Source: Pedobacter sp. MC2016-05
Lineage (GTDB): Bacteria; Bacteroidota; Bacteroidia; Sphingobacteriales; Sphingobacteriaceae
Direction of reading: 5' to 3'
Length of the DNA stretch: 35,731 nucleotides
Assembly (NCBI RefSeq): GCF_026239735.1
Contig: NZ_JAPIVT010000032.1
Coordinates: 1-35,731, forward strand
The stretch's first letter is position 1. Each line of letters opens with the position of its first letter. The notes below the pieces were generated by a model that was not told the origin of the DNA, did no database searches, and saw nothing but the letters and a program-made list of their open reading frames with translations. Of this stretch, positions 14,506 through 22,439 are shown piece after piece. The position numbers and the translations under genes were made by a program.

Positions 14506-16257
14506 ATGAAGACGGAACAAGCCATGATCGAAGATCTGGCTATCATTAGCGATCGAAGGAGCTGCGCGCTTTTGGACAAAGCTGCTACCATTAACTGGTA
14601 TTGCCCTGAGCGCTTTGATACTGAAGCCATTTTTTCTTCTCTCCTCGATGATGAAAGAGGGGGATACTGGTCAGTCAGCGCGAAGGATAAGGTATTCCTA
14701 ACTCGCCAATTTGATGGCAGAAGTAGCGTATTATTTACTAGTTTTTCTATCGGCAAAAGTGGATTGACGATTACAGATTTCATGCCGTTAGAGGAAAATT
14801 TCAGGGGGATTTGTAGGCTTTTTACGAATGCACCATCAACTATTGAAAACAAGGTTAGCATAAGGTCCGATTATGGATTAATAGCCGAAGATTACACTAT
14901 CATATCAACCAAAAGCGTTAAAATAGAGAAATCTGGGCTCTACTTTCATGGTTCGCATCCATTGACAATTGATAAAGGTATTATTCATTTTGAAATTCCT
15001 GCTGGAGAAAGTGGTTGGGCCTACCTCGGCAAGGCAAATCAAATTAGCAAAGATGAACTACGAAAACTTCTGCGTACTACACTTCAAAAATGGAAAGAGC
15101 TGGAAAAGCTGGTGGATTATCATGGTCCTTATGAGAACCAGGTGCGGTACTCGCTCAGAGCATTGCAGCAGATGGTTTATGAGCCTACCGGAGGGATTAT
15201 AGCAGCTGCCACCACTTCCCTACCTGAAGTAATCTGCGGTGAGCGTAATTATGATTACCGTTATGTTTGGATGAGAGATGCGGCGCTAATAACCTCATCA
15301 CTAACACAAATCATTACAACTGGGGAACTGGAAGAGAAATTTATCGCCTTTGTCTCCGGTGCAATGGAAAAAAATGGGGAGGACCACATATCATGCTTTT
15401 ATGCTGTTGATCAAACGAAAGTTTCGCCCGAGATAAGAGAAATTCCACTAAATGGGTATTTGCAAAGTCGGCCTGTACAGATCGGTAATTCGGCTGCAGA
15501 TCAATTCCAATTAGATGCTGAAGGCAATATCTTAATTGCTTGTAGCATCATTTATCAAAAAACCGGTAAAGTGATTTATTGGAATACAGTAGAGAAGATT
15601 GCCGACTATATCTGTAAAAACTGGGAACGAAAAGATAATGGGATCTGGGAGGAAGAACAGTTGCAGCATTATACTTCCAGCAAGGCATTTGCCGCCCGCG
15701 GCCTGGAACTTATTGCACCCTATCAAAAGGATCAGGCTGTGGCTGACAGATGGTTGAAAAATGCAGCAATGATACGTGAATTTATTTCGAAGAACTGTTT
15801 GACCACTTCCGGTGCATTTGCAGTTCATGCTGGCTCAGAGAATGTAGATCTTTCTGCTGCATTATATGTTCCCTTCGGGGTTTATGATGCGCACGATGAC
15901 AACATGTTGGCTACTATTCAGCAACTCGAAAAAAATTACTGTGAAGAGCATCTTTACAGGAGACACTTGCTTGAGTTTGACTCAACCAAAGAAGGCGCCT
16001 TTTTAGCGGGAAGTTGCTGGATGGCCCATTATTACGCTATTGCGGGCGATCTTCAGCTGTGCAAAAAAATTCTCGACAAAGTGCTTGATTACAGTAACGA
16101 CCTAGGCTATTTTTCCGAAGAGGCAGATCTGATGACGGGTCATTCACTTGGTAACTTTCCGCAAACATTCGTTCACTCCTCTTTTATTTGTGCGGTTAAC
16201 GGTTACAAACAGGCATTAAAAGGAAATACAACTATTATCAAACCTATAAAACAATAA
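14506..16257 (+). CDS. Glycoside hydrolase family 15 (glucoamylase/trehalase-like)
   Basis: 583 residues, the normal size for bacterial GH15. The N-terminal beta-rich domain begins MIEDLAIISDRRSCALLDKAATINWYCPERFD, a hallmark of the family. The (alpha/alpha)6 barrel follows, with ERNYDYRYVWMRDAAL at about residues 246-261, where the substrate-binding Arg-Asp pair sits. There is no signal peptide, so it is cytoplasmic. Members hydrolyse alpha-glucans or trehalose to glucose; I cannot tell which. It is followed after 2 bp by an SDR gene and then by an alpha/beta hydrolase after 1 bp, a three-gene operon ending in a strong hairpin at 17921. Confidence 0.88.
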   Translation: MKTEQAMIEDLAIISDRRSCALLDKAATINWYCPERFDTEAIFSSLLDDERGGYWSVSAKDKVFLTRQFDGRSSVLFTSFSIGKSGLTITDFMPLEENFRGICRLFTNAPSTIENKVSIRSDYGLIAEDYTIISTKSVKIEKSGLYFHGSHPLTIDKGIIHFEIPAGESGWAYLGKANQISKDELRKLLRTTLQKWKELEKLVDYHGPYENQVRYSLRALQQMVYEPTGGIIAAATTSLPEVICGERNYDYRYVWMRDAALITSSLTQIITTGELEEKFIAFVSGAMEKNGEDHISCFYAVDQTKVSPEIREIPLNGYLQSRPVQIGNSAADQFQLDAEGNILIACSIIYQKTGKVIYWNTVEKIADYICKNWERKDNGIWEEEQLQHYTSSKAFAARGLELIAPYQKDQAVADRWLKNAAMIREFISKNCLTTSGAFAVHAGSENVDLSAALYVPFGVYDAHDDNMLATIQQLEKNYCEEHLYRRHLLEFDSTKEGAFLAGSCWMAHYYAIAGDLQLCKKILDKVLDYSNDLGYFSEEADLMTGHSLGNFPQTFVHSSFICAVNGYKQALKGNTTIIKPIKQ

Positions 16258-16259
16258 TA

Positions 16260-17075
16260 ATGAATATGAATTTAGACATTAAAAACAAAACAGCTGTTAT
16301 TACTGGTGCAGATTCCGGCATCGGATTGGAAACTGCTATCATCTTAGCAAAAGCAGGAGTGAAGACGGTATTGGCGGATCTTGAAGAAGACAGCCTAAAA
16401 AAAGCATCTGAAAAACTGCTATCAGCCGTGCCTGAAGCGGAAGTTACCTGGCTTACGGTAGACCTCACTGATAATCAAAGTGTATTAAATCTAGCAAAAC
16501 AGGTTAAAGAAAAGTACGGTCCCGCACATATTTTGATAAACAGTGCAGGTGCGCGTGGAGCCGCCGGAGACTTCCTAACTTTAACTGATGAAGATTGGCA
16601 GCAAACAATTGACGTGGATTTGATGGGGGCCGTAAGATTATGCAGGGCATTTATTCCTCATTTACAAGAAAACAATTGGGGACGGGTCGTATTGGTTTCG
16701 TCTGAAAACGCATACCAGCCCTATGAGGAAGAATCCCCGTATAATGCCTGCAAGGCAGGTATCATCAACCTGTCTAAATGTCTGTCAAGGTCATATTCTA
16801 AAGAAGGACTTCTGTTCAACTGTGTCTCACCGGCCTTTATAGAAACCCCGATGACCGACGCAATGATGGAGGATCTTGCTAAAGAAAGGGGTACAGATAA
16901 GGAAGAGGCAATAAAATGGTTTTTGAAGAACAAACGTCCAAATCTTGCTGTTGGAAGAAGGGGAAAACCGGTAGAAGTAGCTAATGTTATCGCATTTCTA
17001 TCATCCGGACTTTCAAGTTTCGTAAATGGCAGCAACTACCGCATTGATGGCGGCGCTGTAGAAAACGCATTCTAA
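16260..17075 (+). CDS. SDR-family oxidoreductase
   Basis: 271 residues with classical short-chain dehydrogenase motifs: cofactor motif TGADSGIG (15-22), D40 at the end of strand 2 favouring NAD, NSAG (94-97), catalytic S148, and Y161-xxx-K165. The IDGG motif lies near the C-terminus. It should oxidise or reduce an alcohol or sugar substrate; a glucose-dehydrogenase-like role next to GH15 is attractive but inferred. The start could be either the ATG at 16260 or the one at 16266. It is tightly packed between the GH15 gene (2 bp) and the alpha/beta hydrolase (1 bp). Confidence 0.88.
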   Translation: MNMNLDIKNKTAVITGADSGIGLETAIILAKAGVKTVLADLEEDSLKKASEKLLSAVPEAEVTWLTVDLTDNQSVLNLAKQVKEKYGPAHILINSAGARGAAGDFLTLTDEDWQQTIDVDLMGAVRLCRAFIPHLQENNWGRVVLVSSENAYQPYEEESPYNACKAGIINLSKCLSRSYSKEGLLFNCVSPAFIETPMTDAMMEDLAKERGTDKEEAIKWFLKNKRPNLAVGRRGKPVEVANVIAFLSSGLSSFVNGSNYRIDGGAVENAF

Positions 17076-17076
17076 G

Positions 17077-17844
17077 ATGAATGGTCCGGAAAATACGGTT
17101 AATGGGAATACAAGGATGCAACCTGCTCTGGTATTCCTCCACTATTTTGGCGGCTCGGCCAAAAGCTGGGAGTTTGTAATTTCACGGCTCGAAAGCTATT
17201 ATTCATGTATCGCGATTGATCTGCCGGGTTTTGGAAACACTGAGATGCTTGCTAAATCTTCGCTTAAGGGTTACGCAGATTTTGTTCGGCGAGAGTTAAT
17301 GGCTAAAGGCATAACTTCCTATATTCTGATAGGCCATTCTATGGGTGGTAAGATTGCTTTGCAGTGCGCTGTAAATGACTACGAAAATGAGCAGGTACAG
17401 GGTTTGATTCTGATTGCGCCGTCACCACCCAGCTTTGAAGATATTCCAGAAAGTGAAAAGGCAAAAATGCGCCAGATTCCGGATTTGAAAGAATCGAGAG
17501 CAAAAGTTGACGCAGACACTATCACCAAATTAGTGCATCAAAGGTTAGATATAGCCATTCAAACCCCTTTGCAGGTTGCCTCGGATGCCAGGAAATGGTG
17601 GATTGATGAAGGAACACGTGAATCTATCGCAGATAAAACAAGGCAATTAAAAGTTCCTGTAACTCTTATAGCTTCAAAAGATGATCCTGCAATTAATTGG
17701 GCGATGACACAAGAACAAACTATACCGAATTTATCTCCCGAAATACAAATGGTAACTATTGATGGTATTGGTCATTTGATGCCTCTGGAAAATCCCGACC
17801 TTATTGCGTCGATGATATCAGACACACTAAATAAAAATAAGTAA
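17077..17844 (+). CDS. Alpha/beta hydrolase
   Basis: 255 residues. The oxyanion region LHYFGGSAKSW (21-31) is followed by the nucleophile elbow GHSMGG (S88), the acid in ASKDDPA (D203) and the base in GIGHLMP (H233), a complete Ser-Asp-His triad. No leader peptide is seen. It could be an esterase or lactonase; the SDR upstream might make a lactone that this enzyme opens (inference). An alternative start is Met14 at 17116, which has a better purine-rich upstream. It is the last gene of the GH15 operon. Confidence 0.85.
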   Translation: MNGPENTVNGNTRMQPALVFLHYFGGSAKSWEFVISRLESYYSCIAIDLPGFGNTEMLAKSSLKGYADFVRRELMAKGITSYILIGHSMGGKIALQCAVNDYENEQVQGLILIAPSPPSFEDIPESEKAKMRQIPDLKESRAKVDADTITKLVHQRLDIAIQTPLQVASDARKWWIDEGTRESIADKTRQLKVPVTLIASKDDPAINWAMTQEQTIPNLSPEIQMVTIDGIGHLMPLENPDLIASMISDTLNKNK

Positions 17845-17920
17845 TTTACACCTATTTACTCGCGACCTATATACCCAAGTAAAGGTATGTATGAAACAGT
17901 CACTAATCGAAACTAAATCA

Positions 17921-17963
17921 AAACCCGGTGCAAGGAATGTTAAACATACCTTGCACCGGGTTT
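17921..17963. terminator. Strong bidirectional terminator
   Basis: Perfect 15-bp inverted repeat: AAACCCGGTGCAAGG (17921-17935) and CCTTGCACCGGGTTT (17949-17963), with a 13-base loop. A-rich on one side and T-rich on the other, it sits between two convergent genes, so it should stop both transcripts. Confidence 0.85.
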
Positions 17964-17988
17964 ACTTATTATGTTATAGTCTGCTAAT

Positions 17989-18885
17989 TTAAGGGTGACC
18001 GTTCCCGCCAGCAGATCCATATATCTGTCCGGTAGCATAACTGGCAGCACTATCCGCTAGCTGAACGTAAATTGATGCCAACTCAGCCGGCTGTCCAGGA
18101 CGCCCAAGTGGGGTAACCTCTCCAAATTTGACAATCGCATCCTGAGGCTGTCCACCACTGGTTTGGAGAGGCGTCCATACTGGACCTGGTGCCACACCAT
18201 TTACCCTGATTCCTTTTGGCCCGAGCTGCTTTGCTAATGATTTAACAAAGGCAACATTTGCAGCTTTTGTTTGTGCATAATCAAAAAGGTTTTCTGAAGG
18301 GTCGTAGGCCTGCACAGAACTGGTAGCAATGATAACCGAACCTTCCGAAAGGAACGCAAGTGCAGCCTTGGTAATCCAGAATGGTGCATAGATATTCGTT
18401 TTCATTGTGGTATCAAATTGAGCACTGCTTATCTCCTCAAGCGATTCTATCGCCTGTTGATGCCCGGCATTATTCACCAGGATGTCTATACCTCCCAATT
18501 TCTCTGCTGCTTGGGCAACTAAAGTCTTACAGAATTCTTCTGAGGTAATATCTCCAGCAATGCCATATCCTTTTCTTCCGGCTGCAGCGATAAGCCTAAG
18601 CACTTCGTCTGCATCAGATTGTTCTTGCGGTAAGTAGTTAATTACTACATCTGCACCTTCCCTTGCATATGCAATCGCAGTAGCGCGTCCGATTCCGGAA
18701 TCACCGCCGGTAATCAGGGCTTTTCTACCTTGCAGTCTTCCTGAACCTTTATATGATTCCTCACCGTGATCAGGGATTGGATCCATTTTTGAAGCGAGTC
18801 CCGGGACTTCCTGCGGTTGTTTTACGAACGGTGGGCGGGGATATTTTGTTAGTGGATTTTCAATTTTTCTTTGATTTTCTGACAT
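17989..18885 (-). CDS. SDR-family oxidoreductase, YghA / general-stress type
   Basis: 298 residues. A 50-residue N-terminal extension (PLTKYPRPPF, GLASKMDPIPDHGEESYKG) marks the YghA/GSP39-like branch of the SDR family. Core motifs: TGGDSGIG (59-66), NNAG (138-141), catalytic S190, Y203-xxx-K207, and a C-terminal GQIYGSAGG. Members are NAD(P)H-dependent aldehyde/ketone reductases often tied to general stress; the substrate is unknown. It stands alone on the minus strand, converging on the GH15 operon at the shared hairpin. Confidence 0.88.
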   Translation of the reverse strand: MSENQRKIENPLTKYPRPPFVKQPQEVPGLASKMDPIPDHGEESYKGSGRLQGRKALITGGDSGIGRATAIAYAREGADVVINYLPQEQSDADEVLRLIAAAGRKGYGIAGDITSEEFCKTLVAQAAEKLGGIDILVNNAGHQQAIESLEEISSAQFDTTMKTNIYAPFWITKAALAFLSEGSVIIATSSVQAYDPSENLFDYAQTKAANVAFVKSLAKQLGPKGIRVNGVAPGPVWTPLQTSGGQPQDAIVKFGEVTPLGRPGQPAELASIYVQLADSAASYATGQIYGSAGGNGHP

Positions 18886-19247
18886 CTTGATGTTTTTAAA
18901 TTATTAAAGTAATTACTTGATCTACTATGTTAAGCGAATTTTAATATTTGCCTCTACAGTATCAATAAGGCTCAATGTCTTTTGTTTAAATAAATGAAAT
19001 ACATTTACAAATGATGTTTATATAAACTTAATTTTGGAAAGTTTAGTTCCCATTTATTATTCGATAACCAGATGTAATTGATACCTTTTTATTTATTTGA
19101 ACTAAAAAAAACCGTTTCTACAAATTTTTTATTATCGAAAAGGGTATCTAACTTTCCTAGTTAGTCAACTTGTTATTAGATTATGATAACGAAATATACG
19201 TCTACTGAAAAGCCCATTTTCTAGACTGAAAATGGGCAGAATATGAA
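18886..19247. other. Intergenic region between two minus-strand genes
   Basis: About 360 bp with no gene seen. It contains a good terminator for the chloroperoxidase-like gene (19212-19237) and presumably the promoter of the YghA-type SDR gene. Confidence 0.5.
19212..19237 (-). terminator. Rho-independent terminator of the chloroperoxidase-like gene
   Basis: Arms GCCCATTTTC (19212-19221) and GAAAATGGGC (19228-19237) form a perfect 10-bp stem with a 6-base loop, 10 bp beyond the minus-strand stop codon. On the minus strand the stem is followed by TTTT. Confidence 0.75.
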
Positions 19248-20081
19248 TTATCGGCCAATAAAGTTGATTAAATCCGCATTAAGCTGATCTTTTGAAGTAA
19301 TGAAAAGTCCATGCGGCTCCCCTTCATATATGATATATTCAGCGCCGGGGATCATAGCTGCTGCTTGTTCTCCCGTTGCCTTGATTGGAACAGTCTGATC
19401 GTCATCCCCATGAATCACCAATGTAGGAACACTAATAGCCGAAATATCTCCTCTTAAATCAGTCGAGGAAAACGAGGTGGCGCAGGCAAGGGTTGACTTT
19501 AACGTTGCTTGCATAGCCAAAACAAGGTCATTGGTCAAAATCTGGTCACTAACCGGTTTATTTAGCAAGCTAACTCCATAAAATTGTTTTCCAAAATCGC
19601 CAAGAAAGCCAGCTCTGTCTGCCTGGATGCTACTCGCAATTTCATCGATTTTATCCTGCGGTACTCCCTCGGGATTATCATCAGTTTGCAACATGAAAGG
19701 TGCTATCGAACTGATCAAAACGGCCTTAGAAACCCCTGCACCACCATGCCTGCTAAAATATTTTACAACTTCTCCTCCTCCCATCGAAAAACCTACAAGT
19801 ATTGCATTTTCAAGCTGTAACTCCTCGATTATAGCTTTGAGGTCATCTGCCAGGGTATCATAATCGTATCCTGTCAGGGGTTTATCTGATTTCCCAAAAC
19901 CTCTTCGGTCATAAGCAATGCATCGGTAACCGGCATCTGTAAGTGCAGCAATCTGATAGTCCCACATCTGATGATCGAGTGGCCACCCGTGAATAAGGAC
20001 AACTGGTGTTCCAGAGCCCAAGTCTTGATAATGAAGATTAACTTCTGTGCCATCCTGGCTGGTAGTTTTTATAAATTTCAT
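19248..20081 (-). CDS. Alpha/beta hydrolase, non-heme chloroperoxidase type
   Basis: 277 residues, typical for the cofactor-free haloperoxidase/esterase group. Motifs: HGWPLDHQMW (31-40) forming the oxyanion hole, YDRRGFGKSDKP, nucleophile in GFSMGGGE (S99), HGDDDQTVP (D228) and EPHGLF (H257). Such enzymes act as esterases, with perhydrolase activity that gives hypohalite in vitro. No signal peptide. Neighbouring SDR and hydrolase genes suggest a stress or detoxification setting, but each has its own terminator, so it is probably a separate transcript. Confidence 0.87.
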   Translation of the reverse strand: MKFIKTTSQDGTEVNLHYQDLGSGTPVVLIHGWPLDHQMWDYQIAALTDAGYRCIAYDRRGFGKSDKPLTGYDYDTLADDLKAIIEELQLENAILVGFSMGGGEVVKYFSRHGGAGVSKAVLISSIAPFMLQTDDNPEGVPQDKIDEIASSIQADRAGFLGDFGKQFYGVSLLNKPVSDQILTNDLVLAMQATLKSTLACATSFSSTDLRGDISAISVPTLVIHGDDDQTVPIKATGEQAAAMIPGAEYIIYEGEPHGLFITSKDQLNADLINFIGR

Positions 20082-20449
20082 AGTGTTTTGAATAAAGTTC
20101 TTATTAAGAAATCAACACAAACAGTAAGAAGATGTTCGTAATTCTTTGAAAATTGACACTTCCAAATGGTTTAATTAGATTAATGTAAAAGAATTTTGAT
20201 TGTCCAGTAAATAATTTTAGCGATTCATTAATAATAGCCTTAGTTGATTGCTGATTTGGTTTTAGTTTCGAATCGGCATAGTTTTACATGGTCATAGGTT
20301 TTAGCATTTTGGATTGTAAAAGTAAAGTAGATATCTGGTCAAACTGCAACATTACCTGTGTTAAATATTTTACAAAGTGTTACATTAAATTTAGAAACAG
20401 GATTCTGTCTCAAAAAACGAAACATAAATATAAAAAGTAGTAAATCTAA
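20082..20449. other. Intergenic region, no gene seen
   Basis: About 370 bp between the divergent chloroperoxidase-like and YefM genes. It contains one exact 16-mer repeat (20406-20421) next to the toxin-antitoxin promoter. I see nothing else in it. Confidence 0.5.
20406..20421 (+). repeat. Dispersed repeat, solo 16-mer
   Basis: Exact TGTCTCAAAAAACGAA, 28 bp before the -33 box of the YefM/YoeB promoter. Confidence 0.85.
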
Positions 20450-20488
20450 TTTGGTTAAATGTACATTATAACGTACATTTGAACGTAC
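20450..20488 (+). promoter_or_regulatory. Promoter and operator of the YefM/YoeB pair
   Basis: TTTG (20450-20453), a 20-bp spacer, and TACATTTG (20474-20481) match the Bacteroidota promoter consensus. Over it lie three GTAC cores at 20461, 20473 and 20485, exactly 12 bp apart, within a 12-bp tandem repeat (GTACATTATAAC, GTACATTTGAAC, GTACAAAT). Evenly phased sites overlapping the -7 box are what one expects for autorepression by the antitoxin or antitoxin/toxin complex. Confidence 0.7.
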
Positions 20489-20502
20489 AAATAATTATAA
20501 AT

Positions 20503-20778
20503 ATGAAAGCAGTAACCATTTCCTCGTTAAGAACAAATATGAAAGCTTATTTTGATGAAGTAAGTAAAACAGAAGATTTTTTGATTGTTGCAAGGAACAA
20601 TAATGAGGATGATGCCATTGTGGTAATCTCTATTAAGGAGTATAATGCTCTTACAGAGACTTCGCATCTAATGTCAACCGAAACAAACCGCAATCGATTA
20701 GAAAGCGCTATTAAAAATCTAAAAAAGGGTAATTTGAAGCCTTTTTCAATGAACGAGGATAGTTTAGCGAAAGCTTAA
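20503..20778 (+). CDS. YefM-type antitoxin
   Basis: The frame can be extended to 20479, but the ATG at 20503 gives the family start (MKAVTISSLRTNMKAYFDEV) and leaves the promoter/operator free, so I use it; 91 residues. The N-terminal part is a Phd/YefM DNA-binding fold with the VSKTEDFLIVARN and DDAIVVISIKEYNAL strands. The C-terminal tail, which should wrap the toxin, includes NLKKGNLKPFSM. It neutralises the YoeB RNase encoded 3 bp downstream and probably represses its own promoter. Confidence 0.88.
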   Translation: MKAVTISSLRTNMKAYFDEVSKTEDFLIVARNNNEDDAIVVISIKEYNALTETSHLMSTETNRNRLESAIKNLKKGNLKPFSMNEDSLAKA

Positions 20779-20781
20779 ATT

Positions 20782-21060
20782 ATGAATATAGTATTTACGC
20801 CCGAAGCTTGGGAAGATTTTGAGTATTGGATGGATAACGATCAAGAGTCCGAAAAAAAAATAAGAGAATTATTGAGAGAAATAAAAAGAACACCATTTTA
20901 TGGATTGGGAAAACCCGAGCCTTTGAAACATAGCCTAAAGGGTTTTTGGTCCAGGAGAATTCTGGGTGAGCATCGATTAGTTTATCAAGTATCGGGAACT
21001 AAGGGTAAAGATCAGCAATGTGCTATTATCCAATGTAGATTCCATTATGACGATAAATAA
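20782..21060 (+). CDS. YoeB/Txe-type mRNA interferase toxin
   Basis: 92 residues. YoeB-family sequence with the catalytic set preserved: E46, R65 in EHRLVYQV, and H88-Y89 in CRFHYDDK. FWSRRI (55-60) is the family's central motif. YoeB cleaves mRNA at the ribosomal A site. The E46 and R65 numbering matches that of the E. coli enzyme; a short insertion (GTKGKDQQ) explains the later His/Tyr. It is cotranscribed with YefM. The pair alone fills the block between repeats at 20406 and 21065. Confidence 0.92.
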   Translation: MNIVFTPEAWEDFEYWMDNDQESEKKIRELLREIKRTPFYGLGKPEPLKHSLKGFWSRRILGEHRLVYQVSGTKGKDQQCAIIQCRFHYDDK

Positions 21061-21064
21061 CTAA

Positions 21065-21080
21065 TGTCTCAATAAACGAA
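21065..21080 (+). repeat. Dispersed repeat, solo 16-mer (one mismatch)
   Basis: TGTCTCAAtAAACGAA, four bases after the YoeB stop codon and 24 bp before the next start codon. Confidence 0.8.
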
Positions 21081-21104
21081 ACTTATAACAACAAAAAAAA
21101 TAAC

Positions 21105-21461
21105 ATGAATAAACCAGCTTTTGAAGTTACTTTAAATGGACAAAAGATCGCGACCGCTCAGATCGAATCTGATTTTGGCGTTGTAACAACAATTGTTACC
21201 TGGGTTAGGCGAGACGACAATAGCGAATCATTAAATTTAAGTATTAGTGGACGTGACTCGGTAGCGGGGAAAAACATAAAGTGGGCTGCCCATCACCTCA
21301 AAATTGGGGATAAATTACTAGTTTCAGTTATTGATGAGATGACTACACAAACTGATGAAGGAGTAATCGAAATTTTTGATACCACCACTGTTTTAGACCA
21401 CAAATTGATGACCTATTATAAATTAAAAGAAGAACTAAAAGAATATTTAACTGAACTTTAG
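21105..21461 (+). CDS. Unknown 118-residue protein
   Basis: No family is recognised. The first ~95 residues look like alternating beta strands (FEVTLNGQKIATAQIES, VVTTIVTWVRRDD, LNLSISGRD, KLLVSVIDEM); the end is an acidic/basic helix (LKEELKEYLTEL). There is no signal peptide, so it is cytoplasmic. It is the only gene in the shortest repeat-bounded block (21065 to 21475, 410 bp), so it either has its own promoter within 24 bp of the repeat or depends on readthrough from the toxin-antitoxin operon. Confidence 0.65.
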   Translation: MNKPAFEVTLNGQKIATAQIESDFGVVTTIVTWVRRDDNSESLNLSISGRDSVAGKNIKWAAHHLKIGDKLLVSVIDEMTTQTDEGVIEIFDTTTVLDHKLMTYYKLKEELKEYLTEL

Positions 21462-21474
21462 ATCAGAGAAAAGT

Positions 21475-21579
21475 TGTCTCAAAAAACGAAAGTATTCCTA
21501 CCCTACTGTATATCTTTCTTTCAGCTGTAAGGTTAATCGCACCATTTACGGCAAAGAGAAAATTATCTCATAACAGGAA
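21475..21579 (+). repeat. Dispersed repeat, full copy 5
   Basis: The exact left 16-mer (21475-21490) is followed by the best-preserved interior (CCCTACTGTATATC, TTTCAGCTGTAAGG, TTTACGGCAAAGAG). The right 16-mer is decayed (TATCTCATAACAGGAA). GCTGTAA and TTACGGC can pair as a stem across the interior. Confidence 0.85.
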
Positions 21580-21616
21580 AGTTAGTAAGCATTATCATTT
21601 TCTGTTTTGTTAAAAA

Positions 21617-22216
21617 TTAAAACCTATATTTTAGACCTATGCTTGCAAAACCTTTATAGCCATAGCCCAGCTCTACAAATCCGGCCAAACTTTTTCCCAC
21701 ACTTAGGCCAAGTGGGTTAATCTGGTATGCAAAAGCGTATTGATTATTCGATTGGCTTTTACCATCAAAAGTTTCCTTGGTGTTATCTGCTATTACGCCC
21801 ACCGAAGCCGAACCATAGAAGTTAATCAACTTTGTTTTTACATAGCTGTATTCGCCAGTACCGAAAACCATTGCATAATTGCTTACTCTTTTACCTTGTT
21901 TTGTGCTTCCAGATTCTGATAACAATTTTGTATTTCTCAAATAAGCCAAATCACCACCTACTGCAAATCTTTCGTTTACATTAAAACGATAACCTGCATT
22001 GAAAACACCTATTGTTGTGCCATTGCTTTCTTTAACCTGCGCATCAGTTGCGGCATTAATTATCGCGGCGCCCAAGGCTTCGCCCAAACCTTTTGATAAA
22101 ACTAAGGGCGTACCATCACTGTAGGCGATATTGATTTCGTGCTTCTTAAAATTTTGTGCTTTTACTGCACCTAGAAAACCAAGTGCAAAAATTACTGTTA
22201 AAATTGAATTTTTCAT
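21617..22216 (-). CDS. Outer-membrane beta-barrel protein
   Basis: 199 residues with a signal peptide (MKNSILTVIFALGFLGAVKA). The mature part alternates amphipathic strands (FNAGYRFNVNERFAVGGDLAYL, LINFYGSASVGVIA, GLSVGKSLAGFVELGYGYKG) and ends in LKYRF; a terminal Phe is the barrel-assembly signal. About eight strands fit the length, as in OmpA/OmpW-like small porins. Function is unknown. It is the only gene between two full copies of the repeat (21475 and 22317), making a very clean one-gene block. Confidence 0.8.
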   Translation of the reverse strand: MKNSILTVIFALGFLGAVKAQNFKKHEINIAYSDGTPLVLSKGLGEALGAAIINAATDAQVKESNGTTIGVFNAGYRFNVNERFAVGGDLAYLRNTKLLSESGSTKQGKRVSNYAMVFGTGEYSYVKTKLINFYGSASVGVIADNTKETFDGKSQSNNQYAFAYQINPLGLSVGKSLAGFVELGYGYKGFASIGLKYRF

Positions 22217-22316
22217 TTTTGTGTTTTTTAAATTTTATAATGCCCGGCAAATCTGGAGTTCACTGCTAATACGCCGAAAAATGAGATACCTCTACATTAC
22301 TGCAAGAAGAAAAAAA

Positions 22317-22420
22317 TGTATTACTAGACGAAAGCATTCATCCCTTACTATATATCTTTAAGCTGTAAGTTTAAATGCAAAAATTACGGCAAAGAGAAAA
22401 ATTGCGTCTCAAAATAAGCA
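22317..22420 (+). repeat. Dispersed repeat, full copy 6
   Basis: The left 16-mer is decayed (TGTATTACTAGACGAA). The interior is intact (CCCTTACTATATATC, AAGCTGTAAGTTTAA, AATTACGGCAAAGAG). The right end is CGTCTCAAAATAAGC at 22405-22419. It lies between two minus-strand genes. Confidence 0.8.
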
Positions 22421-22439
22421 TTTTACTATGGTCATTAAT

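Noticed and set aside
14969..15202. Plus-strand frame inside the GH15 gene
   Set aside because: It is an out-of-frame shadow of the GH15 coding sequence.
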